A DNA stretch of 64,000 nucleotides from Noviluteimonas sp052115395. GTDB taxonomy: Bacteria > Pseudomonadota > Gammaproteobacteria > Xanthomonadales > Xanthomonadaceae. The translations under genes were made by a program, and so were the position numbers. The notes below the pieces were generated by a model. It did not search any database. It saw only the letters and a list, made by a program, of their open reading frames with translations, and had not been told where the DNA came from. Positions 17,507 to 26,710 of the stretch are shown one piece after another; positions within the stretch are counted from its first letter, which is position 1, and each line of letters begins with the position of its first letter. The DNA lies in the NCBI GenBank assembly GCA_052115395.1, contig JBFRGO010000003.1; one strand, written 5' to 3'.

Positions 17507-19558
17507 TCAGCGCAGCGCCGGCGAATCCCATCCCGCGCGCGGCGCGAAACGCGCACCGTATTTGCCTTCCAGCGCCTTCAACTTCGCCACGATCACATCG
17601 GCGCCGACCGCGCGGATGTGCTGGATCGGGCCGCCCCGGAAGGGCGCGAAGCCCGTGCCGAAGATCACGCCCGCATCGAGCAGATCGCCGTCGGCGACCA
17701 CGCCATCGTGCAGGGCGGCGACCGATTCGTTGAGCATCGGCAGGATCAGGCGGTCCTCGAGATCGTCGGGTGCCTTGTAATCCTTCGGCAACTCCGGCTT
17801 GCGCGGCTTTCCTTCTTCCCAGGTGTAAAAGCCCTGGCCGTCCTTCTTGCCGCGCTTGCCCGATTCGAGCTTGTTCTCCAGTCCCGCGGGAATCGGCAAC
17901 CCGAGGAAGGGCGCCAGTTCGCGACCGACACCGGCCGCGACATCCAGCCCGACGGTGTCGACCAATTCGATCGGCCCCATCGGCATGCCGAACTTCACCG
18001 CCGCCCTGTCGATCGCAGGGCCGGGGATGCCGTCGGCATACGCGGCCATCGCTTCGAGCATGTAGGGGAACAACACGCGGTTGACGAGGAAGCCCGGCGT
18101 GCCCGCGACGGGCACCGGCAACTTGTCGATCGCGCGGCAGAACGCGGCCAGGCGACGCTCGGTGTCTTCGGCCATCGCGTCGTGGCGGATGATTTCCACC
18201 AGAGGCATCAACGCCACCGGATTGAAGTAATGCAGGCCCGCGAAGCGCGCCGGTTGCGCGAGGCCCTCGCGCAACTCCGTCAGCGGAATCGACGAGGTGT
18301 TCGTCGTCAGCAACGCATCGGGTTTGAGGTGCGGCTCGATTTCCGCGTACAACGCGCGCTTCGCGTCGGGCCGTTCGATGATCGCTTCGATCACCAGGTC
18401 GGCGTTGTGCACGCCTTCACCGAGCAGGTCGCCGCGCAGGCGCGCCGACACCGCCGGGCGCTTGGCCTCCTCCTTGACCCGCTTGGCGAACAAGTCCTGC
18501 GCGCGCGTCAGCGCACCGTCGATGAAGCGTTGCTCGCGATCGGCGAGCGTGACTTCGAAGCCCTTGTAGGCCGACCACGCCGCGATGTCGCCGCCCATCA
18601 CGCCTGCGCCGACCACGTGCACGCGCACGATGCCGTGATCCTTGCCGCCGAGACTTTTCAGACGCTCCTGCAGGAAGAAGACGCGCGTGAGGTTGCGCGC
18701 GGTCGGCGTGGAGGCGAGCTTCATCACCGACTTGCGTTCGGCCGACAGCAGCGACTGCACGCCGCCGCTCGCGCGACGCCAGGTTTCGATCAACGCGTAC
18801 GGCGCGGGGTAGTGTTCCTTGCGCGCCTTGCGTGCGACTTGCTTGGCGAGCATCGGCGCCAGCGCCTGCCGCACGGGGAAGGTATTCGTCACCCATGCGA
18901 GCGCGCGCTGCTTGAACGGATGCACCGCGCCCTTGCGCGCGAGTTCGATCGCCGCGTCGGTGAGCATCGCCGGTTCGACCACCTTGTCGACCAGGCCGAT
19001 CGCCTTGGCCTGTTTGGCCGACAACGCGCGGCCGGTCAGCATCATGTCGAAGGCCGCGGGGGCGCCGACCAGGCGCGGCAAGCGCACGCTGCCGCCCCAG
19101 CCCGGATAGATGCCGAGTTTCACCTCGGGCAGCCCCATGCGCGTGGACGCGTCGTTGGAGGCCACGCGATAGCGGCAGGCGAGCGCCAGTTCGGTGCCGC
19201 CGCCCATGCAATGGCCGTGGATCGCAGCGACCGTGGGGCAGCGCAATTCCGCCAGCCGCTGGAACACCTGCTGCCCGCGGCGCAGCGCATCGCCGACGGT
19301 ACCCTTCGCGTCGAAGGCCGCGAATTCGCGGATATCGGCGCCGGCGATGAAGCCGGCGACCTTCGCCGAGCGCAGCACCAGGCCCTTGGGCGGATCCAGC
19401 GCCAGGCGCTCGAGGATGGCGTCGAGCTCCAGCAGGACGTCCTGCGCGAGCGTATTCACGCTTTCGCCGGCGCGGTCGAAGCTGAGCACGACGATGCCGT
19501 CGGCGGCGGATTCGGCACGCCAGTGGCTGAAGCGCAAACCGTCGAGACCAGCAAGCAT
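17507..19558 (-). CDS. fadJ: Enoyl-CoA hydratase / 3-hydroxyacyl-CoA dehydrogenase fusion
   Basis: A 683-residue beta-oxidation enzyme. The N-terminal crotonase half (to about residue 190) has FIAGADI and GHCMGGGTELALACRYR with the catalytic Glu pair in TELAL and LPEVKLGIYPGWGG. The C-terminal half has the NAD loop VHVVGAGVMGGDIA and the HYFNPV catalytic His. It hydrates enoyl-CoA and oxidises the 3-hydroxy product in the cytoplasm. At 683 residues it is slightly shorter than FadB or FadJ of E. coli. No thiolase gene lies next to it, so the FadJ label is by domain order only. Confidence 0.88.
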   Translation of the reverse strand: MLAGLDGLRFSHWRAESAADGIVVLSFDRAGESVNTLAQDVLLELDAILERLALDPPKGLVLRSAKVAGFIAGADIREFAAFDAKGTVGDALRRGQQVFQRLAELRCPTVAAIHGHCMGGGTELALACRYRVASNDASTRMGLPEVKLGIYPGWGGSVRLPRLVGAPAAFDMMLTGRALSAKQAKAIGLVDKVVEPAMLTDAAIELARKGAVHPFKQRALAWVTNTFPVRQALAPMLAKQVARKARKEHYPAPYALIETWRRASGGVQSLLSAERKSVMKLASTPTARNLTRVFFLQERLKSLGGKDHGIVRVHVVGAGVMGGDIAAWSAYKGFEVTLADREQRFIDGALTRAQDLFAKRVKEEAKRPAVSARLRGDLLGEGVHNADLVIEAIIERPDAKRALYAEIEPHLKPDALLTTNTSSIPLTELREGLAQPARFAGLHYFNPVALMPLVEIIRHDAMAEDTERRLAAFCRAIDKLPVPVAGTPGFLVNRVLFPYMLEAMAAYADGIPGPAIDRAAVKFGMPMGPIELVDTVGLDVAAGVGRELAPFLGLPIPAGLENKLESGKRGKKDGQGFYTWEEGKPRKPELPKDYKAPDDLEDRLILPMLNESVAALHDGVVADGDLLDAGVIFGTGFAPFRGGPIQHIRAVGADVIVAKLKALEGKYGARFAPRAGWDSPALR

Positions 19559-19698
19559 GCGGCCACCATTCGTCGAGGTACGGGAGAGGCGTCTATGATC
19601 CCGGCGAGGTTTGGATGCCGTCAATGCCGCCCCCATTAGTCTTCTCGTGTCGGGCGAAGGCGGGGGTGAAGCCCGAACCGGCGCGCGGCGGGCACCGT

Positions 19699-19725
19699 GA
19701 ACTTTCCCGCCGCCGACTTGTCCAT
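19699..19725 (+). promoter_or_regulatory. Candidate sigma-E type promoter of rpoE
   Basis: GAACTT at 19699-19704, a 16-base spacer and TCCAT at 19721-19725 fit the sigma-E pattern (GAACTT, 16 bases, TCxxA) well in the -35 box and partly in the -10 box. It ends 48 bases before the rpoE ATG in the only gap upstream of the operon, suggesting autoregulation. Confidence 0.45.
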
Positions 19726-19773
19726 ATGCCCGGCCTCGGCCGAGCTGAGCATCCAGGAGTCCCCGGCGCGGCC

Positions 19774-20391
19774 ATGGCCACCGAAAACGAATCGCAGGAG
19801 CTGGACCAGGCGCTCGTCGCCCGGGTGCAGCGTGGCGACAGCGTCGCCTTCGATCTGTTGGTACGGAAGTACCAGCATCGCGTGCAGGCGTTGATCGCGC
19901 GTTACATCCACGACTGGAGCGAAGTCCAGGACGTCGCACAGGAGACGTTCATCCGCGCGTATCGCGCGATCGGGAACTTCCGCGGCGATGCGCAGTTCTA
20001 CACCTGGCTCCACAGGATTGCAGTCAACACGGCCAAGAACCACCTTGTCGCGCACAACCGCCGCCCGCCGACCGAGGACATCGACGTCTCCGACGCCGAG
20101 CAGTTCGATTCCGGCATCCGGTTGCGCGACACCGACACCCCGGAGCGCGAGCTGATGCGGCAGGAGATCGAAAGAACGGTGATGCGTGCGGTGGAGCGCC
20201 TGCCCACCGAACTGCGCGAAGCCATCACCCTGCGGGAAGTGGACGGACTGAGTTACGAAGACATCGCCGAACGGATGCAATGCCCGATCGGCACGGTGCG
20301 CTCGCGGATCTTCCGCGCGCGCGAGGCCATCGACGCGGAATTGCGCCCCGTGCTCGACACCGAACCGAAACGCGAGCGTGCCACCCGATGA
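19774..20391 (+). CDS. rpoE: RNA polymerase sigma-E factor
   Basis: A 205-residue ECF sigma factor. Region 2 includes QDVAQETFIRAYRAIGNFRGDAQFYTWL (given in part: DVAQETFIRAYRAI) and region 4 the helix-turn-helix LSYEDIAERMQCPIGTVRSR. It directs the envelope-stress response and is held at the membrane by the product of the next gene. The start MATENESQ gives the usual length. Stop overlaps rseA as ATGA, and mucD follows, giving the classic rpoE-rseA-protease order of xanthomonads. Confidence 0.95.
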   Translation: MATENESQELDQALVARVQRGDSVAFDLLVRKYQHRVQALIARYIHDWSEVQDVAQETFIRAYRAIGNFRGDAQFYTWLHRIAVNTAKNHLVAHNRRPPTEDIDVSDAEQFDSGIRLRDTDTPERELMRQEIERTVMRAVERLPTELREAITLREVDGLSYEDIAERMQCPIGTVRSRIFRAREAIDAELRPVLDTEPKRERATR

Positions 20392-21302
20392 ACACGACGA
20401 CCCCGAACAACCATTTCGATTCCGATCGCGAAGCGCTCAGCGCATTGTTCGATGGCGAGCTCGTCGGCGACGTCGCGCGCTTCGCGCTCAAGCGCCTGGA
20501 CCACGACCAGAACTGGCGCAGCACCTGCGATCGCTGGCAACGCATCGGCGATGCGCTGCGCGGGCAGAGCGCCGCGCTGCCGCTGTCCTTCCCCGAGCGC
20601 GTGCGCGATGCCTTGCGCGACGAAGCCGCCGTCGCCGCCGTGCCTGCACGTCGCGCGGCCGGTGGTGGCATCCGCTGGGGCAGCGTCGGCATGGCGGCCT
20701 CCGCCGCGCTGGTCGCCTTCGTGCTGGCGCGCATGCCGATCGGTTTGGACGCCGCGCACAAGGCATCGCCTGCGCAAGTGGCCGCGCAGTCGCTGCAACA
20801 GGCGCCCGCGCAATCGCCGTCGACGCCCGATCCGGGTTTGCAGCAAGCCTCCGCCGCGGTGGCGATCGCCGCCGTCGCGCGTCCCTTGTCCGAGCGCGTC
20901 GCGCAGCGTTCGCGCAACGTCGAACGCGCACGCGCCGCCACCGATCGCGTGGTGAGCGCCGCCGTCGGCGCGCATTCGGGCGCGTCCAAATCCAACGCAC
21001 CGTTCACCGGCGAAGCGCCGCAACCGGTCACCGCGATCAACACGGCATTGGTCGCCGATGTTCCCGAGGTGCATGCGAGCCAGGCACTGCAGCCGGGCAC
21101 GTTGCAAACTAGCTTGCTGCAGGGCGAAGCGCTCCAGGCCGAGCCCGCGCGTCCGTGGCCGCGTGCCGTGCTGCCGCGCTTGAACGGCGGCGGCACCCTG
21201 TCGGCGGATTTCGCCGGCCCGTCGTTCTATCCCTTCTCGCCCGGCCCGACGCTGCAACCGGCGAACGACGACACCGCACCGGCGTCGCCGCCGGAACCCT
21301 GA
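20388..21302 (+). CDS. rseA: Anti-sigma-E factor RseA
   Basis: A 304-residue single-span anti-sigma factor. The N-terminal cytoplasmic part (REALSALFDGEL, then a helical bundle) binds sigma-E; a helix at about residues 98-118 crosses the membrane; the long Ala/Pro-rich periplasmic tail is where regulated proteolysis begins. It is much longer than E. coli RseA (216 residues), mostly in the low-complexity tail. No RseB-type gene follows; the protease gene mucD comes next. Confidence 0.85.
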   Translation: MNTTTPNNHFDSDREALSALFDGELVGDVARFALKRLDHDQNWRSTCDRWQRIGDALRGQSAALPLSFPERVRDALRDEAAVAAVPARRAAGGGIRWGSVGMAASAALVAFVLARMPIGLDAAHKASPAQVAAQSLQQAPAQSPSTPDPGLQQASAAVAIAAVARPLSERVAQRSRNVERARAATDRVVSAAVGAHSGASKSNAPFTGEAPQPVTAINTALVADVPEVHASQALQPGTLQTSLLQGEALQAEPARPWPRAVLPRLNGGGTLSADFAGPSFYPFSPGPTLQPANDDTAPASPPEP

Positions 21303-21357
21303 CGCCACGCCGGCGCACGCATCCCTTCGTTCACGCCATTTCGAGGCCCCGGTCCCG

Positions 21358-22872
21358 ATGCGCAAACTGCTCCGTCACTTCCCCGCTCGCAACGCATTCC
21401 TGGTCGCGATGACCGCGGCCGCCACCTCCGCCGTGCTGCTGTCGACCGACCTGGCCGCGCAGACCACGGCACCCGCGGCCGCGCCCGCGCCGCAGATGGT
21501 CACGGGCTTGCCCGACTTCACCCATCTCGTCGACCAGGTCGGTCCCGCGGTCGTCAATGTCACCGCCAACATCGGCGCCGACACCGGCGACCAGCCGGCG
21601 ATGGACGATGAAGAGGAAATGCCGGAGTTCTTCAAGCGCTTCTTCGGTCCGGGCATGCCGATGCCGCAGATGCCGCCCGGCGGCGGCGGCCAGGATCGCG
21701 GCGTGTCGATGGGCACGGGTTTCATCATTTCCAACGACGGCTACGTGCTGACCAACCACCACGTCGTCGACGGCGCCGACGAAGTCACGGTGAGGTTGTC
21801 GGATCGTCGCGAGTACAAGGCCAAGGTGGTCGGCAGCGACGAACAGTCGGATGTCGCGCTGCTCAAGATCGCCGCCACCAACCTGCCGTTCCTGCGCGCG
21901 GGCGATTCGCGCGCACTGCGTCCGGGCCAGTGGGTCGTCGCGATCGGTTCGCCCTTCGGGCTCGACCACTCGGTCACCGCGGGCATCGTCAGCGCCGTCG
22001 GCCGTTCCAATCCCTACGCCAACCAGCAGTACGTCCCCTTCATCCAGACCGACGTCGCGATCAACCGCGGCAACTCCGGGGGTCCCTTGCTCGATACGCG
22101 CGGCCAGGTGGTCGGCATCAATTCGCAGATCTTCAGCAACTCCGGCGGCTACATGGGCGTGAGCTTCGCCATTCCCATCGACGTGGCGATGAACGCGGTC
22201 GACCAGCTCAAGGCGAAGGGCCGCGTGAGCCGCGGCCTGCTCGGCATCGGCCTGGAAGGCATCGACAACGACCAGGCCCGCGCACTCGGCCTGCCCGATA
22301 CACGCGGCGCGCTCGTGCGCGAAGTGCAGCCGGGCAGCGGCGCGGCGAAGGCCGGCGTGCAGCGGCTCGACGTGATCCGCGCGTTCAACGGCACGCCGAT
22401 CGAAGATGCCTCGTCGTTGCCGCCGCTGGTGGGCGCGCTGCCGCCGGGTGCGAAGACGACGCTCTCGATCCTGCGCGACGGCAAGGCGCGCGACGTGACC
22501 GTGGTGCTCGGCGAACTCGCCGTGGCCGAACCGCGCGTGATCCCGACTTCCGCCACGCCGGCGCCGACCTACCGCAACCCGCTGGGCATCGTCGGTGAAG
22601 ACGTCGACGCCGCGCAGCGCCGCCGGCTCGGCCTGGAGGACAACGAGGGCGTGGCGATCGCCCGCATCGAGGGCCTGGCCGCCCGCAAGGCGGGGCTGCA
22701 GCCGGGCGACATCATCCTGGCGGTCGGCCGCAATTCGGTCGGTTCGGCAGCGCAACTGGATCGCGAACTGGCGGCCGTGAAGCCCGGCGACACCGCCATG
22801 CTGCTGGTGCAGCGCGGCGGGACCAGCCGCTACGTCGCCGTCTCCCCGCGCCCGGCGGCCGAGACGCAGTAA
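21358..22872 (+). CDS. mucD: Periplasmic serine protease DegP/MucD family
   Basis: A 504-residue HtrA-type protease and chaperone. A signal peptide ends near LSTDLAAQ, followed by a trypsin-like domain with H135 (TNHHVVD), D165 (SDVALLKI) and S240 (GNSGGPLL), then two PDZ domains (around residues 285-375 and 410-490). An acidic, Met/Pro-rich insertion sits near residues 78-110 before the catalytic domain. It degrades misfolded envelope proteins and should both serve and damp the sigma-E response of the two genes upstream. Confidence 0.94.
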   Translation: MRKLLRHFPARNAFLVAMTAAATSAVLLSTDLAAQTTAPAAAPAPQMVTGLPDFTHLVDQVGPAVVNVTANIGADTGDQPAMDDEEEMPEFFKRFFGPGMPMPQMPPGGGGQDRGVSMGTGFIISNDGYVLTNHHVVDGADEVTVRLSDRREYKAKVVGSDEQSDVALLKIAATNLPFLRAGDSRALRPGQWVVAIGSPFGLDHSVTAGIVSAVGRSNPYANQQYVPFIQTDVAINRGNSGGPLLDTRGQVVGINSQIFSNSGGYMGVSFAIPIDVAMNAVDQLKAKGRVSRGLLGIGLEGIDNDQARALGLPDTRGALVREVQPGSGAAKAGVQRLDVIRAFNGTPIEDASSLPPLVGALPPGAKTTLSILRDGKARDVTVVLGELAVAEPRVIPTSATPAPTYRNPLGIVGEDVDAAQRRRLGLEDNEGVAIARIEGLAARKAGLQPGDIILAVGRNSVGSAAQLDRELAAVKPGDTAMLLVQRGGTSRYVAVSPRPAAETQ

Positions 22873-23001
22873 ATCCGTCCGCCGCATCGAGCTGCACCCG
22901 CGTCCACCCCGCCCAAGGGGCGGGCGCGGGCTAAGTCGCTGTAATCAGTGCCCGCTCCAATCAGTGCGATAATGGCGAGCTTTTTCCCCGGCCCAGGCTC
23001 G

Positions 23002-24795
23002 ATGCAGCACATTCGCAATTTTTCCATCATCGCCCACGTCGACCACGGCAAATCGACGTTGGCCGACCGCATCATCCAGCTCTGCGGCGGCCTCGAAGCC
23101 CGCGAGATGGAGGCGCAGGTCCTCGACTCGAACCCCATCGAGCGCGAGCGCGGCATCACCATCAAGGCCCAGTCCGTCTCGCTTCCCTACACGGCGAAGG
23201 ACGGCATCACCTATCAATTGAACTTCATCGACACCCCCGGGCATGTCGACTTCTCCTATGAAGTCTCGCGTTCGCTCGCCGCGTGCGAAGGCGCGCTGCT
23301 CGTCGTCGACGCCGCGCAGGGCGTGGAAGCGCAGTCGGTCGCCAACTGCTACACCGCGGTGGAGCAGGGGCTGGAAGTCGTGCCGGTCCTGAACAAGATC
23401 GACCTGCCGACGGCCGACGTCGACCGCGTCAAGAAAGAGATCGAAGCGGTCATCGGCATCGACGCCGAAGATGCCGTGGCCATCAGCGCGAAGACCGGCC
23501 TGAACGTCGCCGACGTGCTCGAAGCCATCGTGCATCGCATCCCGCCGCCGAAGCCGCGCGACACCGACAAGCTGCAGGCGCTGATCATCGACTCGTGGTT
23601 CGACAACTACCTCGGCGTCGTGAGCCTGGTGCGCGTGATGCAGGGCGAAATCGTGCCGGGCGCGAAGATGCTGGTGATGTCCACCGGCCGCACGCACCAG
23701 GTCGAAGGCGTCGGCGTGTTCACGCCCAAGCGCAAGCCGCTGAAGAAACTCGGCGCGGGCGAAGTGGGCTGGATCACCGCGTCGATCAAGGACGTGCATG
23801 GCGCGCCGGTCGGCGACACGCTCACCCTGGCCGCCGATCCGGCGACCACGCCGCTGCCCGGTTTCCAGGAAATGCAGCCGCGCGTGTTCGCGGGCCTGTT
23901 CCCGGTGGATGCCGAGGATTACCCGGCCTTGCGCGAAGCGCTCGAAAAACTGCGCCTCAACGACGCCGCGCTGCGTTTCGAACCGGAAAGCTCCGAGGCG
24001 ATGGGCTTCGGTTTCCGCTGCGGCTTCCTCGGCATGCTGCATCTTGAGATCGTGCAGGAGCGCCTGGAGCGCGAGTACGACCTCAACCTGATCACCACCG
24101 CGCCGACGGTGATCTACGAAATCCTCAAGACCGACGGCAGCGTCATGCCGCTCGACAACCCGGCCAAGATGCCGCCGGTGAACCAGATCGAGGAAATCCG
24201 CGAACCGATCATCCGCGCCAACGTGCTCACGCCGCCCGACTACGTCGGCAACGTGATCACCCTGTGCGAAGAAAAGCGCGGCTCGCAGGTCGGCATCACG
24301 TACATGGGCAGCCAGGTGCAGATCAGCTACGAGCTGCCGATGGCCGAAGTGGTGCTGGATTTCTTCGATCGGCTCAAGTCGGTCTCGCGCGGCTATGCCT
24401 CGCTGGACTACCACTTCGTCCGCTTCCAGCCCGGCCCGTTCGTCCGCGTGGACACGCTGATCAACGGCGACAAGGTGGACGCGCTGTCGATCATCACCCA
24501 CCGCGCGCACGCCGACCGCCGCGGACGCGACCTCACCGAGAAGATGCGCGAACTGATTCCGCGGCAGATGTTCGACGTGGCCATCCAGGCCGCGGTCGGC
24601 TCGCAGATCATCGCGCGCAGCACGGTCAAGGCGCTGCGCAAGAACGTGCTGGCCAAGTGCTACGGCGGCGACGCCACCCGCAAGAAGAAGCTCCTCGAGA
24701 AACAGAAAGAGGGCAAGAAGCGGATGAAGCAGGTCGGACGCGTCGAGATCCCGCAGGAAGCTTTCCTCGCCGTCCTGCAGGTCGATAACAAGTAA
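23002..24795 (+). CDS. lepA: Translation elongation factor 4
   Basis: A 597-residue translational GTPase. G1 is AHVDHGKST, G3 DTPGHVD and G4 NKID; the C-terminal domain specific to EF4 ends HRAHADRRGRDLTEKM... and KGKKRMKQVGRVEIPQEAF (given in part). It binds stalled or initiating ribosomes. The start MQHIRNFS is chosen because family members begin there; the frame is open 54 bases further up. lepB follows after 36 bases, the standard order. Confidence 0.97.
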   Translation: MQHIRNFSIIAHVDHGKSTLADRIIQLCGGLEAREMEAQVLDSNPIERERGITIKAQSVSLPYTAKDGITYQLNFIDTPGHVDFSYEVSRSLAACEGALLVVDAAQGVEAQSVANCYTAVEQGLEVVPVLNKIDLPTADVDRVKKEIEAVIGIDAEDAVAISAKTGLNVADVLEAIVHRIPPPKPRDTDKLQALIIDSWFDNYLGVVSLVRVMQGEIVPGAKMLVMSTGRTHQVEGVGVFTPKRKPLKKLGAGEVGWITASIKDVHGAPVGDTLTLAADPATTPLPGFQEMQPRVFAGLFPVDAEDYPALREALEKLRLNDAALRFEPESSEAMGFGFRCGFLGMLHLEIVQERLEREYDLNLITTAPTVIYEILKTDGSVMPLDNPAKMPPVNQIEEIREPIIRANVLTPPDYVGNVITLCEEKRGSQVGITYMGSQVQISYELPMAEVVLDFFDRLKSVSRGYASLDYHFVRFQPGPFVRVDTLINGDKVDALSIITHRAHADRRGRDLTEKMRELIPRQMFDVAIQAAVGSQIIARSTVKALRKNVLAKCYGGDATRKKKLLEKQKEGKKRMKQVGRVEIPQEAFLAVLQVDNK

Positions 24796-24831
24796 GCTTG
24801 CCCCGGCACGGACCGGCAACAAGGAGCTGGC

Positions 24832-25629
24832 ATGGTGTGGTTCGAAACGATCCTGGTGGTGCTGACCCTGCTCACCGGGATCATCTGGCTGGGGGACAAA
24901 CTGTTGTTCGCGAAGCGTCGCAAGCAGGAGGCCGGCCTGCTCGACGAGAAGGAGCCGCTGCTCGTCGATTACTCGCGCGCCTTCTTCCCGGTCCTGGCGA
25001 TCGTGCTGGGCCTGCGCAGCTTCGTGGCCGAGCCCTTCCGCATCCCCTCCAGTTCGATGATGCCCTCGCTGCTGATCGGCGACTTCATCCTGGTCAACAA
25101 GTTCGCCTACGGCCTCCGGCTGCCGATCTCCAACAAGAAGTTCGTCGCCATCGGCGAGCCCAAGCGGGGCGACGTGGTGGTCTTCCGCCCGCCGCACCAC
25201 CCCGACCAGGACTGGATCAAGCGGGTCATCGGCCTGCCGGGCGACACGGTCGCCTACCGCGACAACACCGTGTTCGTGAACGGCGTCGCGCTGAAGTACC
25301 AGCAGATCGGCGAATATGCCGGCAAGGGGCAGGGGGCGGACATGACCGGCGCGGACCTTCGGCAGGAAGGGCTGCCGGGTCGGCCGCACCCCGTCCTGGA
25401 ACGCGAGGACTCTCCGTTCTCCATGCAGGGGGAAGGGGAATGGGTGGTCCCGCCCGGTCACTATTTCGTGATGGGCGACAATCGTGATAATAGCGAGGAC
25501 AGCCGTTTCTGGGCCGTGCACTTCCTGCCGGAGGAAAACCTCCGCGGAAAAGCGTTCCTGATCTGGTTCAACTGGGACAAGCAGGCCGGCGGCGTGGATT
25601 TCTCGAGGATCGGCTCGAACATCCCGTAA
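24832..25629 (+). CDS. lepB: Signal peptidase I
   Basis: A 265-residue membrane protease that removes Sec and Tat signal peptides on the periplasmic face. Two hydrophobic helices (about residues 3-22 and 45-62) precede the catalytic domain. S75 in PSSSMMPSL and K130 in DWIKRVIGLPGD form the Ser-Lys dyad; GHYFVMGDNRDNSEDSR is the box-E signature. Length and motifs are normal. Confidence 0.96.
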   Translation: MVWFETILVVLTLLTGIIWLGDKLLFAKRRKQEAGLLDEKEPLLVDYSRAFFPVLAIVLGLRSFVAEPFRIPSSSMMPSLLIGDFILVNKFAYGLRLPISNKKFVAIGEPKRGDVVVFRPPHHPDQDWIKRVIGLPGDTVAYRDNTVFVNGVALKYQQIGEYAGKGQGADMTGADLRQEGLPGRPHPVLEREDSPFSMQGEGEWVVPPGHYFVMGDNRDNSEDSRFWAVHFLPEENLRGKAFLIWFNWDKQAGGVDFSRIGSNIP

Positions 25630-25670
25630 CCGTCGCCGCATTTCGATCGACCCGAGGGGAAGGGGACAAC

Positions 25671-26051
25671 ATGAAGCGTTCGCAGAGCGGCATCTCGATG
25701 TTGGGATTCATCATGATCCTCGCGGTCGTGGGCGTCGGCGTGTACGTCGGCATGAAGACCATCCCGATGTACATCGAGTTCTACACGGTGAAGAAGTCGC
25801 TCGAGGGCGTCTCGCTCGAGCCGGGCGTCAACAACGCCCCGCCCGATCGCCTCAAGACCATGTTCTTCCGCCGCCTCGACGTGAACTACTCGGAAAACGT
25901 GAAGCCCGAGAACGTTTCGATCGAGCGCATGGAAGGCGGCTGGCACATGACGGTGTCGTACGAAGTGCGCCGTCCGTTGATCGCCAACCTGGATGTGGTG
26001 GGGAATTTCGTCGCGGAAAAGGACATGACCCACGGTGGTCCGGCCGACTGA
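25671..26051 (+). CDS. DUF4845 single-span membrane protein
   Basis: A 126-residue protein with one N-terminal helix (about residues 9-30, ISMLGFIMILAVVGVGVYVG) and a small soluble domain (MFFRRLDVNYSENVKPENV). The family has no known function but is found between lepB and rnc across beta- and gammaproteobacteria. The start of the helix resembles a pilin-like N-terminus, which may be coincidence. AGGGGAAGGGG precedes the ATG. Its 3' end overlaps rnc by 17 bases. Confidence 0.88.
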   Translation: MKRSQSGISMLGFIMILAVVGVGVYVGMKTIPMYIEFYTVKKSLEGVSLEPGVNNAPPDRLKTMFFRRLDVNYSENVKPENVSIERMEGGWHMTVSYEVRRPLIANLDVVGNFVAEKDMTHGGPAD

Positions 26052-26709
26052 CGCCCTCCGCCTGCCCGGATACGACTTCGTCGATCCGGGCCTGCTGGCG
26101 CAGGCGCTCACGCACCGCAGCGCCGCGCCGCTGCACAACGAGCGGCTGGAATTCCTTGGCGATTCGCTCGTCAATCTGTTCGTCGCCGAAGCCCTTTACA
26201 AACGCTGGCCGCGCGCCGACGAAGGCACGCTGACGCGCGCGCGCGCCGAACTGGTGCGCGAATCGGCGCTCGCATCGATCGCCCGCACGCTCGATCTCGG
26301 CGCGTACCTGGTGCTCGGCCCCGGCGAGATGAAGTCGGGCGGGCATCGCCGCGACTCGATCCTCGCCGATGCGGTCGAAGCCATCGTCGGCGCGATCCAC
26401 CTGGATGCCGGTTTCGAGGCGTGTCGCGCCGCGGTGTTGCCGTGGTTCGAAGCGGCCATCGATGCCTTGCCGCCGCCGAACAAGATCGGCAAGGACGCGA
26501 AGACGCGTCTGCAGGAGTGGTTGCAGGGGCGCGGCAAACCGCTGCCGGTTTATCGATTGGTGTCCGAAAGCGGCGACGAGCACGCGAAGATCTTCCGCGT
26601 CGCCTGCGCCGTGGCCGAGCCCGCGGTGGAATGCGAAGGCGAGGGGACCTCGCGCCGCGCAGCCGAACAACTGGCGGCCGAAGCGGTGCTGCAACAGATC
26701 GCGCCCTGA
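26035..26709 (+). CDS. rnc: Ribonuclease III
   Basis: A 224-residue double-strand-specific endonuclease for rRNA and mRNA processing. The signature ERLEFLGDSL carries E39 and D43, and D112 and E115 in LADAVEAIVG complete the metal site. A double-stranded RNA-binding domain follows from about residue 150 (DAKTRLQEWLQG). The start is a GTG inside the DUF4845 gene. Unusually, era and recO, which normally follow in the same direction, are inverted and end one base from this stop. Confidence 0.95.
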   Translation: MVRPTDALRLPGYDFVDPGLLAQALTHRSAAPLHNERLEFLGDSLVNLFVAEALYKRWPRADEGTLTRARAELVRESALASIARTLDLGAYLVLGPGEMKSGGHRRDSILADAVEAIVGAIHLDAGFEACRAAVLPWFEAAIDALPPPNKIGKDAKTRLQEWLQGRGKPLPVYRLVSESGDEHAKIFRVACAVAEPAVECEGEGTSRRAAEQLAAEAVLQQIAP

Positions 26710-26710
26710 A

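Noticed and set aside
17366..19639. A 757-codon open frame on the plus strand
   Set aside because: It is antisense to the fadJ-like gene, whose motifs are unmistakable.
22945..25641. An 898-codon open frame on the minus strand
   Set aside because: It is antisense to lepA and lepB, both certain genes, and its translation is low-complexity His/Asp/Arg-rich.
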